Shown here: in pieces, positions 1-5,869 of the stretch
How positions within the stretch are numbered: the stretch's first letter is position 1
Layout of the letters: the number at the start of each line of letters is the position of its first letter
Assembly: GCA_945889365.1 (NCBI GenBank)
Contig: CAMDBQ010000076.1
Location: 1 to 6,899, forward strand
Origin: Legionella genomosp. 1
GTDB lineage: Bacteria; Pseudomonadota; Gammaproteobacteria; Legionellales; Legionellaceae
Length of the DNA stretch: 6,899 nt
Direction of reading: 5' to 3'
Made by a program: the position numbers and the translations under genes
The notes under the pieces: model-generated
Database searches by the model: none
Seen by the model: only the letters and a program-made list of their open reading frames with translations
What the model was told of the DNA's origin: nothing

Positions 1-18
1 TCCGAGCCGCGGCTCGGA
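1..18. repeat. Perfect 18-bp GC-rich palindrome at the left edge
   Basis: TCCGAGCCGCGGCTCGGA is identical to its own reverse complement. As RNA it could fold into a 7-bp stem with a CGCG loop. It lies 21 bp past the biotin ligase stop codon, so it could be the stem of a rho-independent terminator for the leftward operon. The U-tract that would settle this would fall outside the window. Read rightward, the hairpin is followed by TCAACC and not by a T run, so it does not look like a terminator for a rightward gene to the left. Confidence 0.5.
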
Positions 19-39
19 TCAACCTGCAAAGACGATATT

Positions 40-807
40 CTAAACTCTCAACGACGTCTCTCCCGCAGATAAATAATGCGTCACACCCATATCATCAATT
101 AATATCAATTGCCCGGCTTCATTAACGCCATTGGCTACTCCACTTAAACGTCCAGTAGGTTGTGATACAGTAATTGATTTGCCATGCAAATGGTCTGTCT
201 TCTGCCAGGTCGGAATGAAAGAAAAAAATCCATGTTTGATGAATTGTTTTAGATGTTGATCTAATTGGATTATGACTTGGGCTATCAGACTGTTGCGATC
301 AAAATTTTTGCCGGCTATCTCGCACAAAGAGCTACAGGGTCTATCTAACACAGTTTGGTCATTAGGGTTGGAGTTCACATTTAATCCAATGCCTATCACT
401 ACATCCGAGCTACCGATTACCTCAATTAAACTTCCACTCAGTTTTTTGTCATGCCAAAGCAGGTCATTTGGCCATTTAACGCAGATATCGTTATTGATGT
501 TTTTTAAAGCCGCTAATACCGCCATGCTAACGACCAAGCTTAGGCCGGATAATTGCGAGATATTGCAGTCGAAACGCCAGCGCATTGAAAAATAAATATT
601 TTCGCCAAAGGGGGAGTGCCATGATCGACCAAACCGACCTCGTCCTTGAGTTTGCTCTTCAGCACAACATATCTCCAGGACATCCGTAACAGGTAAGTCT
701 TTTATAAAGCGATTGGTGGAATCAACTGAATCCAGCACATGAATGAGAATGGGGGTGCGGAAGTCCGCGGTTGCAAGGCATCGTTGAATGATGGATGGGT
801 TAAGCAA
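40..807 (-). CDS. birA: Biotin--[acetyl-CoA-carboxylase] ligase, monofunctional (no HTH domain)
   Basis: This cytoplasmic enzyme activates biotin to biotinyl-AMP and transfers it to a lysine of the biotin carrier protein of acetyl-CoA carboxylase. Visible motifs in order are DSVDSTN at residues 26-32, the biotin/AMP-binding loop GRGRFGR at 55-61, KWPND at 111-115 followed by KKLSGSLIE, and VVIGIGLNVN at 136-145. A small C-terminal domain runs from about 210 to 255. At 255 residues it lacks the N-terminal winged-helix domain of E. coli BirA (about 320 residues), so it should not act as a biotin-operon repressor. The start is TTG at 805-807. It is chosen because AGGAG lies 7 bases upstream, inside the tail of the preceding gene, and because the protein then begins just ahead of the catalytic domain. 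It is two bases downstream of the phosphopantetheinyl transferase stop, so the two genes are almost certainly co-transcribed. The family assignment is firm. Confidence 0.95.
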   Translation of the reverse strand: MLNPSIIQRCLATADFRTPILIHVLDSVDSTNRFIKDLPVTDVLEICCAEEQTQGRGRFGRSWHSPFGENIYFSMRWRFDCNISQLSGLSLVVSMAVLAALKNINNDICVKWPNDLLWHDKKLSGSLIEVIGSSDVVIGIGLNVNSNPNDQTVLDRPCSSLCEIAGKNFDRNSLIAQVIIQLDQHLKQFIKHGFFSFIPTWQKTDHLHGKSITVSQPTGRLSGVANGVNEAGQLILIDDMGVTHYLSAGETSLRV

Positions 808-809
808 TG

Positions 810-1529
810 TTATACTCCTGAATCATCCAGAACATTGTATCTAATTTCCCTCACCGCCGCATCATAACAAAGTGCTGCGCAACACGTAACAAGAGGTTGA
901 AATGTGACCATCCGCCATGTTTTTTGGTGTAATGAATCAAAAACACGCTGATTCGTCGAGGGCAGGGCAGGAACGTCAAATTGTTTTGTAGGGTAAGATA
1001 GTCCAAGACCGCAGGCCTTAATCAAGGCTTCTTTTTGCGCCCAGATATGAAAAAAGGCCAATGGTTTCAAAGCATCACGTGTATGTTTCAATGCTTGATT
1101 TTCAGCAGGCGAAAACATGTGGCCGCCTATCCCCTCATACGGACGTGCTGCAAAAAATTCCAAATCGACGCCCAATGGATAATCACAGCCAACCGCGAGC
1201 AATGCCCAATCGCCTGAATGACTCAAATTAAATTGTAGCCCGGCCGTGTTAAGTAGCTCCGGTTTACCGTATTTATTTTGGGTAAACTCAAGATCACGTG
1301 CCGGTACAGAACCATAACGGGAAAGAATAAGTCGCTGCATTGCGCGGGCTATGGTAAAGCGCCGTCGATGCCTATCAAAATGATAACGTTCTGCACGTGC
1401 TAGTTCTGCTTGATTTAGCAAGGAGCGTGGTTCTAGAGCGTCAGTATGCAAGGGATATTGCCATATGTCGATGCGCGTATTCTGTAAAATACAGTCATTT
1501 GTGTTGAGTGTTTTAAAAGTATCTTTCAT
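810..1529 (-). CDS. 4'-phosphopantetheinyl transferase, Sfp/Gsp-type superfamily
   Basis: This enzyme moves the 4'-phosphopantetheine arm of coenzyme A onto a serine of carrier proteins (ACP or PCP), making apo-proteins active. The 239-residue length fits the two-lobed Sfp-type family rather than the short AcpS type. Visible motifs are KYGKP at residues 86-90, FNLSHSGDWAL at 100-110, GVDLE at 120-124 (the Mg-binding Asp122 and Glu124), FSPAE at 139-143, and WAQKEALIK at 163-171 (Trp163, Lys166, Glu167, Lys171). All the usual catalytic positions are present. The ATG at 1527-1529 has only a weak ribosome binding site. A perfect TATAAT lies 43 bp upstream on the same strand. The natural target cannot be read from sequence. 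No polyketide or peptide synthetase is visible nearby, so a role on fatty-acid ACP is plausible but inferred. Confidence 0.92.
   Translation of the reverse strand: MKDTFKTLNTNDCILQNTRIDIWQYPLHTDALEPRSLLNQAELARAERYHFDRHRRRFTIARAMQRLILSRYGSVPARDLEFTQNKYGKPELLNTAGLQFNLSHSGDWALLAVGCDYPLGVDLEFFAARPYEGIGGHMFSPAENQALKHTRDALKPLAFFHIWAQKEALIKACGLGLSYPTKQFDVPALPSTNQRVFDSLHQKTWRMVTFQPLVTCCAALCYDAAVREIRYNVLDDSGV
815..819 (-). promoter_or_regulatory. Ribosome binding site that fixes the birA TTG start
   Basis: AGGAG on the minus strand lies inside the last codons of the phosphopantetheinyl transferase gene. It is 7 bases upstream of the TTG used by the biotin ligase. The placement supports TTG as the true start and suggests translational coupling, because ribosomes finishing the first gene stop two bases before the second start codon. 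Confidence 0.7.
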
Positions 1530-1547
1530 GCATTAATCGACTGAAAT

Positions 1548-1577
1548 GTGGCATCAAATTACGGTAGAGGTTATTAT
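1548..1577 (+). promoter_or_regulatory. Candidate sigma70 promoter for accA-tilS-mdfA-rnhB
   Basis: TATTAT (5 of 6 to TATAAT) lies at 1572-1577, with GTGGCA (4 of 6 to TTGACA) at 1548-1553 and an 18-bp spacer. It sits 42 bp upstream of the accA ATG. It overlaps the leftward -10 almost completely, so the two promoters share the same melted region. The call is inferred from consensus only. Confidence 0.4.
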
Positions 1578-1600
1578 ATACCATAAACGCATGATGATAA
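1573..1600 (-). promoter_or_regulatory. Candidate sigma70 promoter for the PPTase-birA operon
   Basis: On the minus strand there is a perfect TATAAT (-10) at plus-strand positions 1573-1578. A TTATCA sequence (4 of 6 to TTGACA) at 1595-1600 is separated from it by 16 bp. The -10 lies 43 bp upstream of the phosphopantetheinyl transferase ATG. The call is by eye from consensus matching. AT-rich spacers often contain such hexamers by chance, but the position in a divergent intergenic region favours it. Confidence 0.45.
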
Positions 1601-1619
1601 ATTAACCAGCGGGTAACAG

Positions 1620-2573
1620 ATGAGTCGACAATTTTTGGATTTTGAGCAGCCGATTGAAGAATTGAACCAAAAAATTCAAGCGCTGCGCATGATAGATAAT
1701 GATAATGCGGTAAATTTAAGTGAAGAAATTGCCCGTCTTGAAGCTAGATCAGCTGAGCTGAGTGAACAAGTGTTTTCTCGATTAGAGCCTTGGCAAGTGG
1801 CACAGATGGCGCGCCATCCACTGCGCCCGCAAACTACGGATTATATTGAACACATGTTTACCGATTTTCAAGAGTTGCATGGTGACAGGCATTCTTCTTG
1901 TGCGCCTGCAATCATTGGCGGCATGGCGCGATTCAATGGTGAGCCTGTGATGATACTGGGGCATCAGAAAGGCAAGCGTACTAAAGAAAAAGTGTATCGT
2001 AATTTCGGTATGGCGCGTCCTGAAGAATACCGCAAAGCATTGCGACTAATGAAAATGGCTGAAAAATTTAAAATACCTATTTTTACCTTTATTGATACCG
2101 CAGGCGCATATCCTGGAATTGGTGCTGAAGAGCGCAATCAATCTGAAGCCATTGCGCGCAATCTTATTGAAATGTTCAAGCTAACAACGCCGATTATTTG
2201 TACCGTGACGGGTGAGGCTGGTTCCGGCGGTGCTTTGGCCATTGGTGTTGGCGATCGGGTGATCATGTTGCAATATGCAATTTACTCAGTGATTTCACCA
2301 GAAGGTTGTGCATCTATTTTATGGAAAGATCCCGCTAAAGCCAGCGAAGCCGCCGGTGCAATGGGGATTACCGCTCAGAAAATTCTGGCTAATGAACTGG
2401 TTGATCGGGTTGTTGATGAACCTTTGGGTGGCGCGCATCGAAATGTGCTTGAGATGACAACTGCATTGAAAGCCGTATTGTCGGAAGAGTTGCATCAGCT
2501 CAAATCACTATCTGTTCCTGAATTACTTGATCGTCGGTACAAGAAATTTATGGCCATGGGAGCATGTGATTAA
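1620..2573 (+). CDS. accA: Acetyl-CoA carboxylase carboxyltransferase subunit alpha
   Basis: This is the alpha subunit of the carboxyltransferase, which with AccD moves the carboxyl group from carboxybiotin to acetyl-CoA to make malonyl-CoA, the first committed step of fatty-acid synthesis. The 317-residue length is normal for the family. The N-terminal helical part (about 1-60, FLDFEQPIEEL) precedes the crotonase-like domain. That domain has ELHGDR at 85-90, GHQKGKRTKEK at 114-124, AYPGIGAEER at 163-172, GSGGALAIGVGD at 201-212 and YSVISPEGCASILWK at 222-236. Several normally Pro or Gly positions differ: MARPEEYRK instead of MPRPEGYRK, DTAGAYPG (Ala161) instead of DTPGAYPG, EERNQSEA instead of EERGQSEA, and GEAGSGG (Ala200) instead of GEGGSGG. 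The ATG at 1620 has a weak ribosome binding site but gives the expected N-terminus. The gene ends 8 bp inside the likely tilS start. Its partner enzymes for biotin attachment lie divergently to the left. Confidence 0.97.
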   Translation: MSRQFLDFEQPIEELNQKIQALRMIDNDNAVNLSEEIARLEARSAELSEQVFSRLEPWQVAQMARHPLRPQTTDYIEHMFTDFQELHGDRHSSCAPAIIGGMARFNGEPVMILGHQKGKRTKEKVYRNFGMARPEEYRKALRLMKMAEKFKIPIFTFIDTAGAYPGIGAEERNQSEAIARNLIEMFKLTTPIICTVTGEAGSGGALAIGVGDRVIMLQYAIYSVISPEGCASILWKDPAKASEAAGAMGITAQKILANELVDRVVDEPLGGAHRNVLEMTTALKAVLSEELHQLKSLSVPELLDRRYKKFMAMGACD

Positions 2574-3975
2574 CAATCTAATTGATGCTGACTGGCTGAA
2601 TCAGCTAGTCAGCTATCATACATTGTACGTAGGGTTTAGCGGCGGTCTTGACTCTACTGTGCTATTGCATAATCTCGCGCGTCAACCTCTTCTTGCTGGA
2701 AAATTATCAGCGGTACACATTCACCACGGTTTAAGTGCCCATGCAGATGCTTGGCAAGCGCATTGCGAAACATTCTGCTCTTCTTTATTCATTCCTTTAC
2801 TGGTAAATCAAGTTGCAATTGAGCAACGATCTAACATTGAAGAACAAGCACGCGCGGCGCGGTATGCGGTATTTTCCGATCTGCTGGATGACAATGACAT
2901 GATGTTATTGGCGCATCATGCTGATGATCAAGCTGAAACGCTGCTTTTACAATTATTTAGAGGTGCGGGTATAGATGGCATGGCTGCAATGCCAGCGGTT
3001 AAATCGCTAGGCAAAGGTAAGTTGGTCAGACCATTTTTACTGCATTCGCGTAAAACCCTCGAAGACTACGCTGATTTACATCAACTTAATTGGGTCGATG
3101 ATGAAAGCAATCAGGATAGCGCATATTCACGCAATTTCCTACGTCATCAAGTCATGCCACTCCTTCGCGAACGTTGGCCTGGGGTCGATGTAAATTTAGC
3201 ACGCAGTGCCCGTCATTGCCAACAGGCAAAAATCAATCTGCAGGCATTCGCTGAGTTGGATGGTGATGACTTGACAGCTAATACTCTCTCTTTGACCGGG
3301 TTGCCAGGCCGTCTTTGCGAACGCAGTGAAGCAATCCAGCGGTTCGGCGTACACCCGTTGGATTGCGTTGCTACCGCTCACAAATACGACGAGTTTTACG
3401 CCCGTCTTGCCAATACCCTTCGAATTTGGTTGAAAAACAACCAAGTAAGGCTGCCGTCAACCGATACCTTTAATCGACTGATAACCGAAGTCATTCATGC
3501 GAGGCATGATGCTGCCCCGAGTGTAGAATGGGATAGTGTTTGTGTTCGGCGTTATCAAAATAAGTTGTATATATTGAAAGCGGGAGCTGTTGCTCGACCC
3601 GCTACTATAGAATGGTTAGGGTTTCCTGCTTCGTTACCATTGGGCGATCAGTGCTTGAATGCAATACCGGCAGAAAAAGGATTGCAAGTACCCGAAGGTA
3701 GCAAAATTAGCATCCGGTTTAGACAGGGCGGTGAATCATTTGATTGGCATGGACAGAATAAAACGCTTAAAAAGTTATTCCAGGAATGGCATGTGCCACC
3801 GTGGGAGCGTGATATGCTGCCTTTGATATATATTAATGATGAATTGGCTGCAGTAGTGGGCTTTGCGGTTGGTGATCGGTATTATGCTAAGCCCCCCTCT
3901 AGCGGAGCTTGCGAGGGGAGAGGAGTTGGGGGTGAGGGTGTGCGCAGTGGAACTTACTGGGTTACTGTTTTGTGA
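2566..3975 (+). CDS. tilS: tRNA(Ile2) lysidine synthetase with two in-frame repeat insertions
   Basis: TilS uses ATP to attach lysine to C34 of the CAU-anticodon tRNA-Ile, so that it reads AUA codons; it is normally essential. The N-terminal PP-loop ATPase domain shows SGGLDS at residues 25-30 (numbered from the GTG), VHIHHGLSAHADAW at 50-63, AHHADDQAET at 116-125, and DDESNQDSAYSRNFLRHQV at 178-196. The central region (about 225-335) ends with VRRY at 327-330. The C-terminal domain has ISIRFRQGGE at 381-390 and LKKLFQEWHVPPWERDMLPL at 401-420. At 469 residues it is longer than E. coli TilS (about 430). The excess fits two repeat-derived segments, residues about 249-275 and about 443-461. The GTG at 2566, overlapping accA by 8 bp, puts the P-loop at the usual distance from the N-terminus. 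A TTG at 2527 is in frame and would add 13 residues, but it overlaps accA more and looks less natural. Confidence 0.95.
   Translation: MINNLIDADWLNQLVSYHTLYVGFSGGLDSTVLLHNLARQPLLAGKLSAVHIHHGLSAHADAWQAHCETFCSSLFIPLLVNQVAIEQRSNIEEQARAARYAVFSDLLDDNDMMLLAHHADDQAETLLLQLFRGAGIDGMAAMPAVKSLGKGKLVRPFLLHSRKTLEDYADLHQLNWVDDESNQDSAYSRNFLRHQVMPLLRERWPGVDVNLARSARHCQQAKINLQAFAELDGDDLTANTLSLTGLPGRLCERSEAIQRFGVHPLDCVATAHKYDEFYARLANTLRIWLKNNQVRLPSTDTFNRLITEVIHARHDAAPSVEWDSVCVRRYQNKLYILKAGAVARPATIEWLGFPASLPLGDQCLNAIPAEKGLQVPEGSKISIRFRQGGESFDWHGQNKTLKKLFQEWHVPPWERDMLPLIYINDELAAVVGFAVGDRYYAKPPSSGACEGRGVGGEGVRSGTYWVTVL
3310..3391. repeat. Palindromic repeat inserted in frame in tilS (RPE/MITE-like)
   Basis: The left arm starting CGTCTTTGCGAACGCAGTGA at 3310 and running to 3339 is an imperfect inverted match to the right arm at 3359-3391. 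The reverse complement of the right arm reads CGTCGTATTTGTGAGCG and ends in GCAATCCA, against GCAATCCA near the end of the left arm. The loop is about 20 bases. From general knowledge the arm resembles a widespread bacterial palindrome (…GCGAAGCAATCCAG… GGATTGC…). Translated, it gives CERSEAIQ and LDCVAT, peptides often seen where this repeat lies in an open frame. The element spans about 27 codons and keeps the tilS frame open. It sits between LSLTGL and ARLANTLRIWL, which are close together in other TilS proteins. Confidence 0.75.
3892..3948. repeat. Second G/C-strand-biased repeat inserted in frame near the tilS C-terminus
   Basis: A run of six C followed by TCT at 3892-3900 can pair with GAGGGG at 3913-3918. 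It is followed by a purine-rich strand, AGAGGAGTTGGGGGTGAGGG. Read on the other strand it gives CCCTCACCCCCAACTCCTCT. This matches, from memory, a very common bacterial intergenic palindrome family that contains CCCTCACCCC and CCCTCTCCC blocks. Translated in the tilS frame it is PPSSGACEGRGVGGEGVRS, where the GRGVGGEGV stretch is a well-known read-through product of that repeat. It lies between GDRYYAK and GTYWVTVL, so the original C-terminus resumes after it. The base composition is unlike the rest of the gene. Borders are approximate. Confidence 0.7.
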
Positions 3976-4007
3976 AAGGCGTACGTTTATCACATTAAAT
4001 TGAATAC

Positions 4008-4012
4008 GGGAG
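4008..4012 (+). promoter_or_regulatory. Ribosome binding site choosing the mdfA ATG
   Basis: GGGAG ends 5 bases before the ATG at 4018-4020. An in-frame TTG at 4000 lies upstream of this site and has no comparable Shine-Dalgarno sequence. The ATG at 4018 is therefore preferred. Confidence 0.65.
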
Positions 4013-4017
4013 CACAA

Positions 4018-5250
4018 ATGCCTCAACCACTAATTAACATAACACGCAAGCATGCCCTAACCTATGCAATATTTCTGGTTCTGTACGAATTCTTAACCTA
4101 CATCGCCAACGACATGGTGATGCCTGGAATGATTAACGTGGTCGCATCATTTCATGGTCCTGAGTCTGCCATTGCCACTTCTTTAACGGCCTACGTGCTG
4201 GGTGGTGCAAGCCTGCAGTTGTTTCTTGGCCCGCTTTCAGATCGATACGGCCGCCGTCCTGTGATGATATTCGGTGCTTTTTTCTTTTTTATCTGCACGT
4301 TATTAATTGCCTGTTCTAACTCAATAGACCAATTCTTGATTGCACGATTCTTTCAGGGCATGGGATTATGTTTTATAGCGGTAATTGGTTACGCTACGTT
4401 ACAAGAAATTTTTGCAGAGATGGATGCCATACGGTTAATCGCTGTCATGGCCAATGTGTCCATAATCGCTCCCTTGCTGGGGCCATTGTTAGGGGCTATT
4501 TTTCTGCATTATTTCAGTTGGCGGATTATTTTTGTCATCATAGGCGCATTGGCACTCATAGCGCTTTGGGGGTTGTGGCGATTCATGCCAGAGCCAATAG
4601 GGCAAACCAAACGTGATGGTGAAGAAATAAAAGCAATGGCTCTGAGACCCAGCGTGATTGCTGCAAATTACAAAGCATTACTACAAAATCGACCCTTCCT
4701 GTTAGGTTCTCTTGCTTTGGGGTTGTTAACCATGCCATGTGTGGTCTGGATAGCTTTGGCACCGGTTATTTTGGTCATTGATGCAAAATTATCTATGGTG
4801 CAATACGGTTTGTGGCAGTTGCCAGTGTTTGGTGCTTATATGCTGGGGAATATTGTTTTACAGAAGATGACACACAGCAGTAGTATTAAAAAAATGGTAT
4901 GGATTGGGTCAATTATTGCAACGATGGGTATGTTTGGCATGATTATTCTGCCGTTGTTAATGAGTCATTATTTTGTGTGGTTGATGCCTGGGTTAATTAT
5001 TTACTTCATGGGATCAGGCATCGTTTCCGCACCCTTGAGCCGGTTTATTCTTTTTTCCACAACCGTCAGCAAAGGCACCGCCTCGGCATTACTCAGCATG
5101 CTTACCATGATTATTCTGGGGATGGGCATAGAAGCTGCTAATTATTTATACCTGACTCATAACAATCAATTTTTTGGTTTATGTTTTGCAGTAACAGGTG
5201 TAATCTACCTGATTTGTCTGGCGGGTGCTTTTTGGTGTCGAAAATCTTGA
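4018..5250 (+). CDS. mdfA: MdfA-family multidrug/proton antiporter (MFS, DHA1, 12 TM)
   Basis: This is an inner-membrane exporter of the major facilitator superfamily that, in E. coli, exchanges protons for lipophilic cationic and neutral drugs. From the ATG at 4018 the protein is 410 residues, the same length as E. coli MdfA, and similarity runs end to end. TM1 has LVLYEFLTYIANDM at residues 20-33. Glu24 and Asp32 match the membrane acidic residues Glu26 and Asp34 of E. coli MdfA. Motif A is GPLSDRYGRRPVM at 71-83, and Arg110 in ARFFQGMGLCFI corresponds to the motif-B Arg112. Motif C is APLLGPLLGA at 151-160. A cytoplasmic loop around 190-225 separates the two six-helix halves, and SKGTASALLSMLTM lies at 351-364. 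The gene follows tilS by 42 bp and ends 2 bp before rnhB, so it is likely co-transcribed with them. The actual substrate range is unknown. Functional residues are intact. Confidence 0.93.
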   Translation: MPQPLINITRKHALTYAIFLVLYEFLTYIANDMVMPGMINVVASFHGPESAIATSLTAYVLGGASLQLFLGPLSDRYGRRPVMIFGAFFFFICTLLIACSNSIDQFLIARFFQGMGLCFIAVIGYATLQEIFAEMDAIRLIAVMANVSIIAPLLGPLLGAIFLHYFSWRIIFVIIGALALIALWGLWRFMPEPIGQTKRDGEEIKAMALRPSVIAANYKALLQNRPFLLGSLALGLLTMPCVVWIALAPVILVIDAKLSMVQYGLWQLPVFGAYMLGNIVLQKMTHSSSIKKMVWIGSIIATMGMFGMIILPLLMSHYFVWLMPGLIIYFMGSGIVSAPLSRFILFSTTVSKGTASALLSMLTMIILGMGIEAANYLYLTHNNQFFGLCFAVTGVIYLICLAGAFWCRKS

Positions 5251-5252
5251 AT

Positions 5253-5816
5253 ATGCAATTATACGTAGCCGGCGTTGATGAAGTAGGCCGTGGCCCTTTG
5301 GCAGGTCCTGTCGTAACAGCCGCAGTTATTTTACGAGATCCTATCGAGGGTGTAACCGATTCTAAAAAATTAACCCCGTTAAAGCGTAAACAACTCGCCA
5401 TTATTATTCGAGAACGTGCGATTTGTTATGCTTATGGTCGGGCTGAAGTCGAGGAAATCGATCAATTTAATATTCATCATGCAACCCTGTTAGCCATGAA
5501 ACGTGCAATTGAGGGGCTGTCCATTTGTCCGCATGAAGCGTTAATCGATGGTTTATACATCCCTCAAGTCTCAATGCCATGTCGGGCTATTGTTAATGGC
5601 GATAGTTTGAGTAATGAAATAGGTGCAGCGTCTATTTTAGCCAAAGTTTTGCGTGATGCTGAAATGGATGATATGGATGATCTGTATCCGGGTTATGGTT
5701 TTTCAAAACACAAAGGCTACCCAACAGCACTCCATCGAGCGGCATTACAAGAATTGGGTCCTTGTGATATTCATCGTCGCAGTTACGGGCCGGTTGCTGC
5801 AGCGTTGGGATTGTGA
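5253..5816 (+). CDS. rnhB: Ribonuclease HII
   Basis: RNase HII cleaves the RNA strand of RNA/DNA hybrids and nicks at single ribonucleotides embedded in DNA, starting ribonucleotide excision repair. The four catalytic acids are all present: Asp9 and Glu10 in GVDEVGRGPLAGPVV, Asp99 in EALIDG, and Asp117 in NGDSLSNEIGAASILAKV. The spacing of the last two (18 residues) equals that of E. coli Asp108/Asp126. Further conserved pieces are TDSKKLTPLKR at 35-45 and YPGYGFSKHKGYPT at 145-158. The protein is 187 residues, slightly shorter than E. coli RNase HII (about 198), with the difference at both ends. The ATG at 5253 is 2 bp after the mdfA stop. A TTG at 5247 overlapping that stop is possible and would add only two residues. 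The open frame extends further upstream inside mdfA, but that part does not look like RNase HII. Confidence 0.95.
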   Translation: MQLYVAGVDEVGRGPLAGPVVTAAVILRDPIEGVTDSKKLTPLKRKQLAIIIRERAICYAYGRAEVEEIDQFNIHHATLLAMKRAIEGLSICPHEALIDGLYIPQVSMPCRAIVNGDSLSNEIGAASILAKVLRDAEMDDMDDLYPGYGFSKHKGYPTALHRAALQELGPCDIHRRSYGPVAAALGL

Positions 5817-5850
5817 ATCCTGACTGCCCATGAAGGGGTGCCTCTACAAT

Positions 5851-5869
5851 GCATAAAGACGATTTATGC
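5851..5869. terminator. Small hairpin between convergent rnhB and benE
   Basis: GCATAAA GACGA TTTATGC forms a perfect 7-bp stem with a 5-base loop. It lies in the 47-bp convergent gap and runs over the stop codon of the leftward transporter. It is AT-rich and has no T-tract on either side, so it would be a weak terminator at best. The location between two converging genes is the main argument for it. Confidence 0.25.

Noticed and set aside
28..36. AAAGACGAT occurring at both 28-36 and 5855-5863, and GCAAAGACG at 26-34 matching the arm end of the tilS repeat
   Set aside because: Matches of 9 bases are expected by chance in a window this size, and the flanking sequence does not extend the similarity.
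2527..2565. Upstream TTG at 2527 as the tilS start
   Set aside because: It would overlap accA by 47 bp and place the P-loop 13 residues further in than usual. The GTG at 2566 gives the expected N-terminus, although its GGGAG lies only 3 bases away, so some doubt remains.
3310..3391. CRISPR or attachment-site interpretation of the tilS repeat
   Set aside because: There is a single inverted structure, with no regularly spaced direct repeats, integrase or tRNA gene nearby.
3775..4026. 83-residue minus-strand open frame across the tilS 3' end
   Set aside because: It is antisense to conserved tilS sequence. Its middle part (LTPNSSPLASSARGG) is only the reverse-strand translation of the repeat at 3892-3948.
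5181..5252. Extension of rnhB upstream into mdfA
   Set aside because: The extra 24 residues do not resemble the RNase HII N-terminus, and the region codes for the last membrane helix of the exporter in another frame.
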